DNA of 64,000 nucleotides from Telmatactis stephensoni (taxonomy: Eukaryota; Cnidaria; Anthozoa; Actiniaria; Isophelliidae). The stretch lies in assembly GCA_029948255.1 (NCBI GenBank), contig JALIZF010001764.1, positions 62,001 through 126,000 on the forward strand. The letters are read 5' to 3'. Position numbers and translations under genes: made by a program. The notes beneath the pieces are model-generated. The model made no database searches and had not been told where the DNA came from. It saw only the letters and a program-made list of their open reading frames with translations. Within the stretch, counting starts at the first letter, position 1. Every line of letters starts with the position of its first letter. Shown one piece after another: positions 37,790 through 49,643 of the stretch.

Positions 37790-38815
37790 CTGTACTATAA
37801 AACTGTGTGAGACTACACCATGAAAGTACAATTCTAAAAACATATTGTTTAGGTTATTGTTATCGTTCTTGTTCTTGACATAAGAGAGAGTATAAGAGAG
37901 ACAATTTGATGAATGATGTTATGTTTCACTTTGCTGTTAATTTTTTAACTTAACTCTGAGACTGCACCATAATAATATTCTAAAAAAATATCTATCTTAT
38001 CGTTCTTGTTCTTGACATGAGAAGGACAATTTATATACAGATGAATAGTTCATAAGTTATATTTGAATATTCTGTTCATTTTTTACTCTTGATTCATTTT
38101 ACTAAACTCTATAAATTCATTGTTTTCTTTTGTTCTGTATCTACTACAAATTACTGAACAGATAGTGCTCTTTCTTTCACATGTTAGGGTGGTTTTCATT
38201 AACCCATGAAACAAACTGTATTAGTTAAAGCTTAATAATCAAATACCAACAAAAGAAAACAATGAAATTTGGGTGTATTATTGAGTGATACACTAAAGTG
38301 TGTTTCATGGGTTCATAAAAACCTCAAATTTTTTCACGGGTATATAATGTTTCACTTTCCTGTAACCACATGTCCTCTCTGAGGACTTTTATTCTAATTA
38401 CTTCCGGTGGCGTTTTTTATTTTATTTTTTTGGCTCAAAAACTCGTAAATAGGCATCTATTCAACACTGATTATCTTGAAAACGAGCACTGGACATCAAT
38501 TTTACTTTTCATTTTTGAAATCAACATTAAATTTCACTCCAGAAAATTGTGGTTTGAACAAGTTCTCATTATTTTTCTCCAAAGTAGTCTGTCACCTTAA
38601 TCGATTTTCAATCTCATGAATTTAACGTATTTACTATAGACTTTATATATAGGTGTGAAACCGTTATGCAATATGGTGTAATTCAATGCGATGTGGTATG
38701 TTTTGATATAGTTCTGACCTCAAAGGAATATGTTGTATGTAGTTTGACGTACCTCAATGCCATATATCGTACCTCTATGCATATAATATGCGATATGTCG
38801 TACCGCTATGCAATT
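37790..38815. other. Intergenic, with one loose inverted repeat
   Basis: 'attcattgttttcttttgtt' and 'aacccatgaaacaaac' near 38110-38220 are inverted near 38250-38320. Otherwise AT-rich without features. Confidence 0.4.
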
Positions 38816-38819
38816 GAAA

Positions 38820-38914
38820 GAAGTAGAAACAAGGATGTGAGATCCGGGGATCGAACTCTGGACCTCTTGCGGCACCCAAAGCCGCGCATTAACCAACTGT
38901 GCCATTCTTGCTCC
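38820..38914 (-). repeat. tRNA-Pro-like SINE head
   Basis: On the minus strand, aatggcacagttggttaatg (A box) is followed by an anticodon stem-loop ggc-TTTGGGT-gcc with anticodon TGG (Pro). The B box gagttcgatcccc comes after that. The acceptor stem does not close, so I call a tRNA-derived repeat, not a functional tRNA. Confidence 0.6.
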
Positions 38915-38941
38915 TTGATAATTGACGGAAACGAAAGCGAA

Positions 38942-39548
38942 AAGTATTTGAGTTCGCAGTTAACGTTTAAAAAGTTTATTAGGAAAGTCCAACAATGGCC
39001 AATAAATTAAAGCAGTGAGTAAATTAAAACCACATTATATATTGAGGTTTTTCCTTGCAAATAGGTCGCGTTTTAGGATGAAACAACGAGCTTTCCCCAC
39101 TCATTGCGTGACATTTTAAATTTCAATCCAACAAAAACAAAACTATAATATTTGAAAAGAGCACACCAAAATGAATAAAAGTTGAAACTTTGAAGCAGTT
39201 TCGAAGAAAAAAGCAAAACTTCGGCAGCCCACAACTTTCGCGCTATTCATCGAAACTACTTCAAAATTTCAACTCTTTTATGTCTTCTATTTTCATTTTA
39301 TTTTATTTTCCTATCCAGTTTTCTTTCATGTATTCCTTTTCTATTCTTTATATTTGTTTTTGATTAACCTGATTCATCATGAATATTTTATCGCTTAATT
39401 AACCAATTAATTCGTCGGTGATTACTCATCATTGTTCTCTGCGACGATCTGTTCGTTTCTTTCTGGTAACACATTAAGTATGGACAGCTCAGCAGCGTGG
39501 TCAGTTCCTTCATCGTTGTGTTTCATGTCCTCTCTCTGCTCTGAGGCT
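38942..39548 (-). pseudogene. Duplicated 3' end of the GPCR at 41545-42699
   Basis: By eye identical to 41065-41671. It contains the last roughly 40 codons of the receptor tail (from 'agcctcagagcag' to the stop) and about 480 bp of its 3' flank, including a small hairpin around 39179-39277. It is cut off at 39548 where the palindrome begins. Confidence 0.9.
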
Positions 39549-39549
39549 A

Positions 39550-41066
39550 TTGTGTTTATATAGGATATGCAATTCAATAGGGCATTTGGTTGTATGCAAA
39601 AAATTGTGTGTATAGTGTATATAGGGTATGCCATAAAGAAACTAAATAAATAGGTAAAAAAGTGGAATGAAAAATAGAAAGAAAAATAAATAAGTAAAAA
39701 ATAAATGAACTAAATAAATAGGTAAAAAAGGGGGGATAAAACAAAAAGAAAAAGAGGAAAAATGTTTTTAAGGAGAAGCAAAAATTAGATAAGTGGATAG
39801 CTAAAATAGTGAAATAGGAGAAAAATAAATAAAACATAAAAAATAATGAAAAAAGAAAAATGAATAAAAATAAAAATAATAGAGAGCAAAACCGTGTAAA
39901 GAAGAAATAGTAGGAGGGGAGGGGAGGGGTGTGTGGATAAGGAATGTAGTGTGGTTAGGAAGGAATGTAAGGAATGTAGGTAAACTGTGCATAGAGGGAA
40001 TGATGTTGCGAGACACACGAAACAAAGCAGACATAAAATAATAGAGTGTATAGATAAATGGTATAAGGTAAACAATCGGTGTGGGTATCGAAAAATAACA
40101 TGAATAACATACAGGGAAATCTAAGTAAAATCTAAGTGAGCTCAAATAGATAGGACTGTGGTCGCGTCTCGTACAAGAAGGGGAACCGACGGAAAGGTCG
40201 CCGAAACTGCTTGTGTACTATTCATCAGGAGCAAGATACAAAGCAGCGGATGTAAACCCACGCGTTTCGTAACTTAAAAGCGCTTACTCTCGTACTTCAG
40301 TCGTCCGATCACGTGTAGGGCAAGACTTGAAGCGCTTTTAAGTTACGAAACGCGTGGGTTTACATCCGCTGCTTTGTATCTTGCTCCTGATGAATAGTAC
40401 ACAAGCAGTTTCGGCGACCTTTCCGTCGGTTCCCCTTCTTGTACGAGACGCGACCACAGTCCTATCTATTTGAGCTCACTTAGATTTTACTTAGATTTCC
40501 CTGTATGTTATTCATGTTATTTTTCGATACCCACACCGATTGTTTACCTTATACCATTTATCTATACACTCTATTATTTTATGTCTGCTTTGTTTCGTGT
40601 GTCTCGCAACATCATTCCCTCTATGCACAGTTTACCTACATTCCTTACATTCCTTCCTAACCACACTACATTCCTTATCCACACACCCCTCCCCTCCCCT
40701 CCTACTATTTCTTCTTTACACGGTTTTGCTCTCTATTATTTTTATTTTTATTCATTTTTCTTTTTTCATTATTTTTTTATGTTTTATTTATTTTTCTCCT
40801 ATTTCACTATTTTAGCTATCCACTTATCTAATTTTTGCTTCTCCTTAAAAACATTTTTCCTCTTTTTCTTTTTGTTTTATCCCCCCTTTTTTACCTATTT
40901 ATTTAGTTCATTTATTTTTTACTTATTTATTTTTCTTTCTATTTTTCATTCCACTTTTTTACCTATTTATTTAGTTTCTTTATGGCATACCCTATATACA
41001 CTATACACACAATTTTTTGCATACAACCAAATGCCCTATTGAATTGCATATCCTATATAAACACAA
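39550..41066. repeat. 1.5-kb near-perfect palindrome
   Basis: The left arm 39550-40285 and right arm 40330-41066 (736 and 737 bp) are inverse copies; the only difference I found is one base in a homopolymer. The spacer is 44 bp. The ends read ttgtgtttatataggatatg. The left arm is strongly purine-rich on the + strand and the right arm pyrimidine-rich. Long Phe/Leu/Tyr-rich open frames in both arms follow from that composition and are not believed to be genes. Confidence 0.95.
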
Positions 41067-41544
41067 GTATTTGAGTTCGCAGTTAACGTTTAAAAAGTTT
41101 ATTAGGAAAGTCCAACAATGGCCAATAAATTAAAGCAGTGAGTAAATTAAAACCACATTATATATTGAGGTTTTTCCTTGCAAATAGGTCGCGTTTTAGG
41201 ATGAAACAACGAGCTTTCCCCACTCATTGCGTGACATTTTAAATTTCAATCCAACAAAAACAAAACTATAATATTTGAAAAGAGCACACCAAAATGAATA
41301 AAAGTTGAAACTTTGAAGCAGTTTCGAAGAAAAAAGCAAAACTTCGGCAGCCCACAACTTTCGCGCTATTCATCGAAACTACTTCAAAATTTCAACTCTT
41401 TTATGTCTTCTATTTTCATTTTATTTTATTTTCCTATCCAGTTTTCTTTCATGTATTCCTTTTCTATTCTTTATATTTGTTTTTGATTAACCTGATTCAT
41501 CATGAATATTTTATCGCTTAATTAACCAATTAATTCGTCGGTGA

Positions 41545-42699
41545 TTACTCATCATTGTTCTCTGCGACGATCTGTTCGTTTCTTTCTGGTAACACATTAA
41601 GTATGGACAGCTCAGCAGCGTGGTCAGTTCCTTCATCGTTGTGTTTCATGTCCTCTCTCTGCTCTGAGGCTGGTTCCCTCATTCTTCTCTCTGAGCCAAC
41701 ATATGGTTGTTCATTGTTGATCTGTGGAGATACCTTTAATACAAATGGGCCAGGAGCATTGGGGTTTTCGTCATTACTTGTCTGGATGCCAAAAAGTCGA
41801 AAGAAATATCTGCGAAACTCATTGGTGCGCAGTCCGTAGATAATAGGACTGAAAAGTGAGTTCAGATGTACGAAAAAGGTGCTCCATGGTTCGAATGCGA
41901 AATAGGCGGGTCCTCGGACTGCAGACCCGTAGTGTAATCGAAGAAACACATTGACAAGTTTTGGTAGATAACTCAAGGAAAAAACTCCCAATAGCATAAC
42001 AGCAGTAATGGCTGATTTGCGATTTGAAAGGTTTCTTGAGTTTGATTCGTGGTTGGCATTATGCTGATGCATCCGCTGGCGGTTTTGCTTACGGATAACT
42101 GCAAAGATCTTGACGTACCAGTACAGAATACAGAAGAGAAAAAGGATTGGGACGATTACGAAGTAAAAGCCATTTTCTACTGATGTTGTTGCTCCAAGTG
42201 TCACTACTAAGGCAACATGGATGGTCCAGTTTGCTATTGTTACATATACAAGTGTACGTACAGTAATGCGGTTTGGGTATTCGTACGGATCGGTTATGGC
42301 AACGTACCTTTCATAGGTGAGGCATGCAAGCTGACAGAGTGATGCACTTGAAAATAGTACGAAACTAAGATAGAAAACAATGTCTAGACTGCAGTTGACA
42401 TCATTGTTCAACAAATGATACAGTTCTTTAGCAACTAAAAGAGGCTGAGAGATCAGACCAGAAAGAACATCAGTGACAGCAAGAAGGGCCAGGACAACGA
42501 AGCGTTCTTTTCGCAGGGATTCAAACTTTGCTACAATAATGAGAGTGACGGCGTTGAAAAATATGACGAATGGCATGGTCAAAAGCTGAAGGACCACAAC
42601 AACGATACTGGATATATTTGTAGCTTGGTCGGTAAAAGATAAATGCCATGTGAGTGGATCCAATAATAGACGACAATGTTTGATCTCCGTGTCGTTCAT
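41545..42699 (-). CDS. Class A GPCR, array copy 1
   Basis: Single exon, 384 residues from ATG at 42699 (MNDTEIKHCRLLLDPLTW). An upstream in-frame TTG was not used. Seven hydrophobic segments are visible: LNAVTLIIV with Asn in segment 1, LAVTD in segment 2, Cys in NCSLD before segment 3, TYERY at its end, SYLP in segment 6 and NSLFSPIIY in segment 7. A tail of about 90 residues (GPFVLKVSPQINNEQ, PASEQREDMKHNDEG, ELSILNVLPERNEQI) follows. ECL sequons and an N-terminal NDT are present. Ligand unknown. A duplicated piece of its 3' end lies beyond the palindrome at 39.5-41.1 kb. The DRY-type ERY is intact, unlike the receptor at 10.3 kb. Confidence 0.9.
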   Translation of the reverse strand: MNDTEIKHCRLLLDPLTWHLSFTDQATNISSIVVVVLQLLTMPFVIFFNAVTLIIVAKFESLRKERFVVLALLAVTDVLSGLISQPLLVAKELYHLLNNDVNCSLDIVFYLSFVLFSSASLCQLACLTYERYVAITDPYEYPNRITVRTLVYVTIANWTIHVALVVTLGATTSVENGFYFVIVPILFLFCILYWYVKIFAVIRKQNRQRMHQHNANHESNSRNLSNRKSAITAVMLLGVFSLSYLPKLVNVFLRLHYGSAVRGPAYFAFEPWSTFFVHLNSLFSPIIYGLRTNEFRRYFFRLFGIQTSNDENPNAPGPFVLKVSPQINNEQPYVGSERRMREPASEQREDMKHNDEGTDHAAELSILNVLPERNEQIVAENNDE

Positions 42700-45026
42700 A
42701 GCGTTAGCCAAACTTGTGTTGGTTGAAAGATGTGTTGCTCTTGATCACATTAGAAATTTCGTGCATCAACGAAAAATTGAAAGCTCTACTCCATGTTTTA
42801 TAGTTCAGTCTGTGATTGTTTAAATCCATTAGCAGGAATAGGTTCATCCATGCAGTGTTCACAATGCTGTGACGAAGGTATAGAGCTGTGTTGCTTTTGA
42901 TCACATTAAATAAGTTCGTACTTCCTAGTATTACCAATCCATTAAGATGTTCTTCTTTTGAGGACGGATGCTTCATTGAAGAAATCTAAGGCTTGATCAA
43001 TGCGGGTTATGGTCCCTTTTCAAACTAAAATGCTATATTCCACGTTTATAATTATGGGATTGTTTGTTTCATTAGCATGACTGGTGGTTGATCCGGTTTT
43101 CACAATGGCTCTGATGAAGGTACAGATTGAAAGAAAAAAGGAGATTAAAATGAGAAAAAAAAAGCGGAAGAAGCATATTATAATAATGCATAAAGATTTT
43201 GAGGAGAACGAGGGAGTAATGGAAAAAGATGTTTCAAAATCAGGACGAGATCTGCAACATTGTGTAAATCTTATCGTGAAACTTCTGCTACGCATGTTAT
43301 ATGGTTTGTTTTCAAAGTGATAAGCTATATTCCACGTTGCTGTTCTGTACTGAATTGTTTAACCCATAAGCAGGATTGGACTGTTCCAGTGTTGCCAATA
43401 TTATAACGACTGTACAGATTTTTGAAGTATAGCTTTAATCATTATTAGTTGTTTGGGAGATTTTCATTATTGGCCATATGTTGCAACGATTGTCCATAAT
43501 GAAACTTCCCTGTTGTATTCAACATTGTTGTTGTATGTTCATTATCAGGATTAAGCTGTTCACAAGCGTTGACGAAATTAGAGATCAACAAGGGAGTAAA
43601 TTGCGCAAGTGAACTAGGAAGAGAGAAGACGAAAACAATACTTTTATAAGCAAAGAGGCTTCCTGAAATTTAAGTACAAAAATGTACAAATGTTCATCTA
43701 AATATGAAAAGGCAAGTGCGATTAGTGCAATTTATCACCTTTAATTTTGTATGATTACGCGCGGTGTCAGACGAAAATCTTGACTAGAACTGCTGCCCCT
43801 AATTTGGCATTGCCTTATTTTAGCTAATGCCAAAATATATGTGAAAAATGTTGTAGTCTGTTTTTAGTTTGATTGGCCTTAGAAGGTATTAGAAGTTAGG
43901 CGTATTCATTTGCATTTTTCTCTTAAAACCAGCTGTAGTCAAATATATGCGTTTTCGTATCCTGACATTTCATTCCCAATTAGCAGTTTTGAGTTTCTCG
44001 AACATTTCTTCATTCATTTTCAAATATAACGAAATCAAACCACACCTTTTACAAGCTCCAAGATATACAGTTAGACTTTCCAGAATATCCATCAAAGAAA
44101 ACTCAAAAACACTTGAAAGAAGCAAATGTTTTATTAAGCAAGAATGGATAAATGAGACATGCCGTTTTTCATGCACTTCTTCACTTGTTATCACATTTCA
44201 TACCAGGTCGTTAAATATAATGTGATAAAAAACCAAAGGTGGTCACGTACGTATAGTCTGCTGAACTGATATCCCGTGCTCATAGAAATAGTGGACAAAA
44301 CATGTAAAAAATCTTAATAATTGGGTGGTTTAAGAGCCTGTTAATAAAATCTTTTTGCAGTTAAAAACAAGGGTACGATTCTTGAGACACCCTGCATAGA
44401 TCATTGCCGGCTGGGGTGCTTGTGCTCCAACAACTCGAATTTTTGCAAAGATGAAGCTACTTTCTTGTGTTACAGCAAAAATCGCAACCCGTACTTCACT
44501 TTCGAACTTCGCAACAACAACAATGCAACAACAAATATTTGTTTAATGCCACATACGGGCAATATTTACAATCATTAGTAATCAGATTCTGTTTTAGAGA
44601 CCTACATAGAACTGCCAAGCTAATCGAGCTAAGTATCAGAACAAAGTGACTTAACAGTGGGTAGATTAGTGTTGATTTGCAGTAGTTTTTCAACATTTTA
44701 AAGTACTACTGTTGTTTAAAGTGTTGATTTGCAGTAGTTTTTCAACATTTTAAAGTACTACTGTTATGAAAAAACGCCGAAATCAAATTTAGCTGAAACG
44801 ACACTAAATAACTCTTCAGTGATCTACTATAATCACTAGGTATTGCCTTAATTTAGTCGAACACAGAGGTATGGTGGCTTTTAGTTTCCTTGTTTTTCTG
44901 AATTTGTTGTTGTTGTTGTCGTTTCTATTGTCTTCTATATTTTGCATTTTCTTTTCTCTTCCTTTCCAGTTTTCACTTCTTTTTAGTTATTTTTAACCGA
45001 ATTCATCATGAACGTTTTGTCCCTTA
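42700..45026. other. Array spacer module, copy 1
   Basis: Non-coding spacer between receptor copies. From about 43080 it is almost identical to 46575-48525 (offset 3499 bp from 43947 on). It includes a twice-repeated 'gttgatttgcagtagttttt' phrase (44672-44765) and the 'cgaacacagagg' anchor with a (TTG)n run just 3' of the next receptor. Open frames in it are identical between copies only because the DNA is. Confidence 0.8.
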
Positions 45027-46193
45027 TTAAACCAATTCATCACATTGCTCAACGTTGTTCTCTGTGACGATCTGTTCGTTTCTTTCTGGTAACACATTAA
45101 GTATGGACAACTCAACAGCATGTTTTCCTTCATCATTGTGTTTCATGTCCTCTCTCTGCTCTGAGGCTGGTTCTTTCATTCTTCTCTCTGAGCCAACATG
45201 TGGTTGTTCATTGTTGATCTGTGGAGATACCTTTAATACAAATGGGCCAGGAGCATTGGGGTTTCCGTCATTACTTGTCTGGATGCCAAAAAGTCGAAAG
45301 AAATATCTGCGAAACTCATTGGTGCGCAGTCCGTAGACAATAGGACTGAAAAGTGAGTTTAGATGTAAGAAAAAAGTGCTCCATGGTTCGAAGGCAAAAT
45401 AGGTGGGTCCTCCGACTTCCGCAAACCCGTAGTGTAATGCAAGAAACACATTGACAAGCTCTGGTAGATAACTTAAGGAAAAAACTCCCAATAGCATAAC
45501 AGCAGTAATGGCTGATTTGCGATTTGAAAGGTTTCTTGAGTTTGATTCGTGGCTGGCATTATGTTGATGGATCTGGCGGTTTTGCCTACGGATAACTGCA
45601 AAGATCTTGACGTACCAGTACAGAATACAGAAGAGAGAAAGGATTGGGACAATGACGATGTACGAGCCATTTTCTCTTGATGATGTTGCTCCAGTTGTCA
45701 CTAATGAGGCAACATGGATGGCCCAGTTTGCTATTGCTACGTATACAAGTCTACGTACAGTAATACGGTTTGGGTATTCGTACGGATCGGTTATGGCAAC
45801 GTACCTTTCATAGGTGAGGCATGCTAGTTGACAGAGTGATGCACTTGACAAAAGTGTGTAGCTGAGATCGAAAGTACTATCTAGACTGCAGTTGACATCG
45901 TTGTTCACTAAATGATACAGTTCTTTAGCAACTAAAAGAGGCTGAGAGATCAGACCAGAAAGAACATCTGTGACGGCAAGAAGGGCCAGGACAACGAAAC
46001 GTTCTTTTCGCAAGGATTCAAACTTTGCTACAATGATAAGAGTGACGGCGTTGAGAAATAGGACGAATGGTATGGTCAAAAGCTGAAGGACCACAACAAC
46101 GATACTGGATATATTTGTAGCTTGGTTGGTAAAAGAGGGATGCCATGCGAGTGGATCCACTAAGCGACACTGTTGGATCTCTGTGTCGTTCAT
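45027..46193 (-). CDS. Class A GPCR, array copy 2
   Basis: Single exon, 388 residues from ATG 46193. Landmarks by residue are sequons N2-D-T and N27-I-S, N48 (segment 1), D76 (segment 2), C102, E129-R130-Y131, SYLPE in segment 6, NSLFSPIVY in segment 7, and a long Glu/Asn-rich tail ending CDELV. It differs from copy 4 at only about five residues, all in the tail. It differs from copies 1 and 5 mainly in extracellular loops and segments 3 and 5 (TFDLSYTLLSS, RENGSYIVIVPILS). Ligand unknown. Confidence 0.9.
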   Translation of the reverse strand: MNDTEIQQCRLVDPLAWHPSFTNQATNISSIVVVVLQLLTIPFVLFLNAVTLIIVAKFESLRKERFVVLALLAVTDVLSGLISQPLLVAKELYHLVNNDVNCSLDSTFDLSYTLLSSASLCQLACLTYERYVAITDPYEYPNRITVRRLVYVAIANWAIHVASLVTTGATSSRENGSYIVIVPILSLFCILYWYVKIFAVIRRQNRQIHQHNASHESNSRNLSNRKSAITAVMLLGVFSLSYLPELVNVFLALHYGFAEVGGPTYFAFEPWSTFFLHLNSLFSPIVYGLRTNEFRRYFFRLFGIQTSNDGNPNAPGPFVLKVSPQINNEQPHVGSERRMKEPASEQREDMKHNDEGKHAVELSILNVLPERNEQIVTENNVEQCDELV

Positions 46194-48525
46194 AGCGTTA
46201 GCCAAACTCGTGTTGGTTGAAAGATGTGTTGCTCTTGATCACATGAGAAATTTCGTGCATCAACGAAAAATTGAAAGCTGTACTCCATGTTTTATAGTTC
46301 AGTCTGTGATTGTTTAAATCCATTAGCAGGAATAGGTTCATCCAGTGTTCACAATGCTGTGACGAAGGTACAGCTGCATGTGTTGCTTTTGATCACATTA
46401 AATAATTTCGTACTTCCTAGTATTACCAATCCATTAAGATGTTCTTCTTTTGAGGATAGATGCTTCATTGAAGAAATCTAAGGCTTGATCAATGCGGGTT
46501 ATGGTTCCTTTTCAAACTAAAATGCCATATTCCACGTTTTATAATTATAGGATTGTTTGTTTCATTAGCATGACTGGTGGTTGATCCGGTTTTCACAATG
46601 GCTCTGATGAAGGTACAGATTGAAAGAAAAAAGGAGATTAAAATGAGAAAAAAAGGGGAAGAAGCATATTATATATAATAATGGATAAAGATTTTAAGGA
46701 GAACGAGGGAGTAATGGAAAAAGATGTTTCAAAATCAGGACGAGATCTGCAACATTGTGTAAATCTTATCGTGAAACTTCTGCTACGCATGTTATATGGT
46801 TTGTTTTCAAAGTGATAAGCTATATTCCACGTTGCTGTTCTGTACTGAATTGTTTAACCCATAAGCAGGATTGGACTGTTCCAGTGTTGTCAATATGATA
46901 ACGAATATGTACAGATTTTTGAAGTATACGGCTTTGATCATTATTAGTTGTTTGGGAGATTTTCATTATTGGCCATATGTTGCAACGATTGTCCATAATG
47001 AAACTTCCCTGTTGTATTCAACATTGTTGTTGTATGTTCATTATCAGGATTAAGCTGTTCACAAGCGTTGACGAAATTAGAGATCAACAAGGGAGTAAAT
47101 TGCGCAAGTGAACTAGGAAGAGAGAAGACGAAAACAATACTTGTATAAGCAAAGAGGCTTCCTGAAATTTAAGTACAAAAATGTACAAATGTTCATCTAA
47201 ATATGAAAAGGCAAGTGCGATTAGTGCAATTTATCACCTTTAATTTTGTATGATTACGCGCGGTGTCAGACGAAAATCTTGACTAGAACTGCTGCCCCTA
47301 ATTTGGCATTGCCTTATTTTGGCTAATGCCAAAATATATGTGAAAAATGTTGTAGTCTGTTTTTAGTTTGATTGGCCTTAGAAGGTATTAGAAGTTAGGC
47401 GTATTCATTTGCATTTTTCTCTTAAAACCAGCTGTAGTCAAATATATGCGTTTTCGTATCCTGACATTTCATTCCCAATTAGCAGTTTTGAGTTTCTCGA
47501 ACATTTCTTCATTCATTTTCAAATATAACGAAATCAAACCACACCTTTTACAAGCTCCAAGATATACAGTTAGACTTTCCAGAATATCCATCAAAGAAAA
47601 CTCAAAAACACTTGAAAGAAGCAAATGTTTTATTAAGCAAGAATGGATAAATGAGACATGCCGTTTTTCATGCACTTCTTCACTTGTTATCACATTTCAT
47701 ACCAGGTCGTTAAATATAATGTGATAAAAAACCAAAGGTGGTCACGTACGTATAGTCTGCTGAACTGATATCCCGTGCTCATAGAAATAGTGGACAAAAC
47801 ATGTAAAAAATCTTAATAATTGGGTGGTTTAAGAGCCTGTTAATAAAATCTTTTTGCAGTTAAAAACAAGGGTACGATTCTTGAGACACCCTGCATAGAT
47901 CATTGCCGGCTGGGGTGCTTGTGCTCCAACAACTCGAATTTTTGCAAAGATGAAGCTACTTTCTTGTGTTACAGCAAAAATCGCAACCCGTACTTCACTT
48001 TCGAACTTCGCAACAACAACAATGCAACAACAAATATTTGTTTAATGCCACATACGGGCAATATTTACAATCATTAGTAATCAGATTCTGTTTTAGAGAC
48101 CTACATAGAACTGCCAAGCTAATCGAGCTAAGTATCAGAACAAAGTGACTTAACAGTGGGTAGATTAGTGTTGATTTGCAGTAGTTTTTCAACATTTTAA
48201 AGTACTACTGTTGTTTAAAGTGTTGATTTGCAGTAGTTTTTCAACATTTTAAAGTACTACTGTTATGAAAAAACGCCGAAATCAAATTTAGCTGAAACGA
48301 CACTAAATAACTCTTCAGTGATCTACTATAATCACTAGGTATTGCCTTAATTTAGTCGAACACAGAGGTATGGTGGCTTTTAGTTTCCTTGTTTTTCTGA
48401 ATTTGTTGTTGTTGTTGTCGTTTCTATTGTCTTCTATATTTTGCATTTTCTTTTCTCTTCCTTTCCAGTTTTCACTTCTTTTTAGTTATTTTTAACCGAA
48501 TTCATCATGAACGTTTTGTCCCTTA
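46194..48525. other. Array spacer module, copy 2
   Basis: Near-identical duplicate of copy 1 of the spacer, including both 'gttgatttgcagtag' repeats and the 3' anchor. A few indels lie in the A-rich stretch near 46625-46690. Confidence 0.8.
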
Positions 48526-49643
48526 TTAAACCAATTCATCACATTGCTCAACGTTGTTCTCAGCGACGATCTGTTCGTTTCTTTCTGGTAACACATTAAG
48601 TATGGACAACTCGACAGCATGTTTTCCTTCATCATTGTGTTTCATGTCCTCTCTCTGCTCTGAGGCTGGTTCCCTCATTCTTCTCTCTGAGCCAACATAT
48701 GGTTGCTCATTGTTGATCTGTGGAGATACCTTTAATACAAATGGGCCAGGAGCATTGGGGTTTTCGTCATTACTTGTCTGGATGCCAAAAAGTCGAAAGA
48801 AATATCTGCGAAACTCATTGGTGCGCAGTCCGTAGATAATAGGACTGAAAAGTGAGTTTAGATGCAAGAAAAAAGTGATCCATGGTTGGAAGACGAAATA
48901 GGCGGGTCCTCGGACTGCAGAACCGTAGTGTAATGCCACAAACATATTGGCAAGCTCTGGTAGATAACTCAAGAAAAAAACTCCCAATAGCATAACAGCA
49001 GTAATGGCTGATTTGCGATTTGAAAGGTTTCTTGAGTTTGATTCGTGGTTGACATTATGTTGATGGATCTGGCGGTTTTGCCTACGGATAACCGCAAAGA
49101 TCTTGATGTACCAGTACAGAATACAGAAGAGAGAAAGGATTGGGACAATGACGATGTAAGAGCCATTTTCTCTTGATGATGTTGCTCCAGTTGTCACTAA
49201 TGAGGCAAGATGGATGGCCCAGTTTGCTATTGCTACATATACAAGTCTACGTACAGTAATACGGTTTGGGTATTCGTACGGATCGGTTATGGCAACGTAC
49301 CTTTCATAGGTGAGGCATGCTAGTTGACAGAGTGATGCACTTGACAAAAGTGTGTAGCTGAGATCGAAAGTTCTTTAGCAACTAAAAGAGGCTGAGAGAT
49401 CAGACCAGAAAGAACATCTGTGACAGCAAGAAGGGCCAGGACAACGAAGCGTTCTTTTCGCAAGGATTCAAACTTTGCTACAATGATAAGAGTGACGGCG
49501 TTGAGAAATAGGACGACTGGTATGGTCAAAAGCTGAAGGACAACAACAACGATACTGGATATATTTGTAGCTTGGTTGGTAAAAGAGGGATGCCATGTGA
49601 GTGGATCCACTAAGCGACACTGTTGGATCTCTGTGTCGTTCAT
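48526..49643 (-). pseudogene. GPCR array copy 3, 46-bp deletion
   Basis: Aligned with copy 2, 46 bp are missing at about 49370 (gatcgaaag joins directly to ttctttagc). The loss removes the end of segment 2's loop, the conserved Cys in NCSLD and the start of segment 3, and shifts the frame. The 5' piece (49643 to about 49372) reads MNDTEIQQCRLVDPLTWHP and ends soon after QPLLVAKEL. The 3' piece from 49347 is open to the normal stop at 48526. The rest is intact and close to copies 1 and 2, so the loss is recent. Confidence 0.9.

Noticed and set aside
40470..41042. 190-residue hydrophobic open frame, and its mirror in the left arm
   Set aside because: It is produced by the pyrimidine-rich palindrome arm. 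Phe, Leu and Tyr dominate and the mirror copy is broken by a homopolymer change, so it is not a credible membrane protein.
42700..42711. Four extra N-terminal residues (Met-Ala-Asn-Ala) on several array GPCRs
   Set aside because: The upstream codon is TTG, not ATG. In an animal nuclear gene the first ATG (MNDTE) is the expected start, so starts were moved to 42699, 46193, 49643 and 52482.
43947..44225. 92-residue frame present identically at 47446-47724
   Set aside because: Identity reflects duplication of the whole spacer. The diverged third copy near 53.7 kb does not keep the frame, so there is no sign of selection on it.
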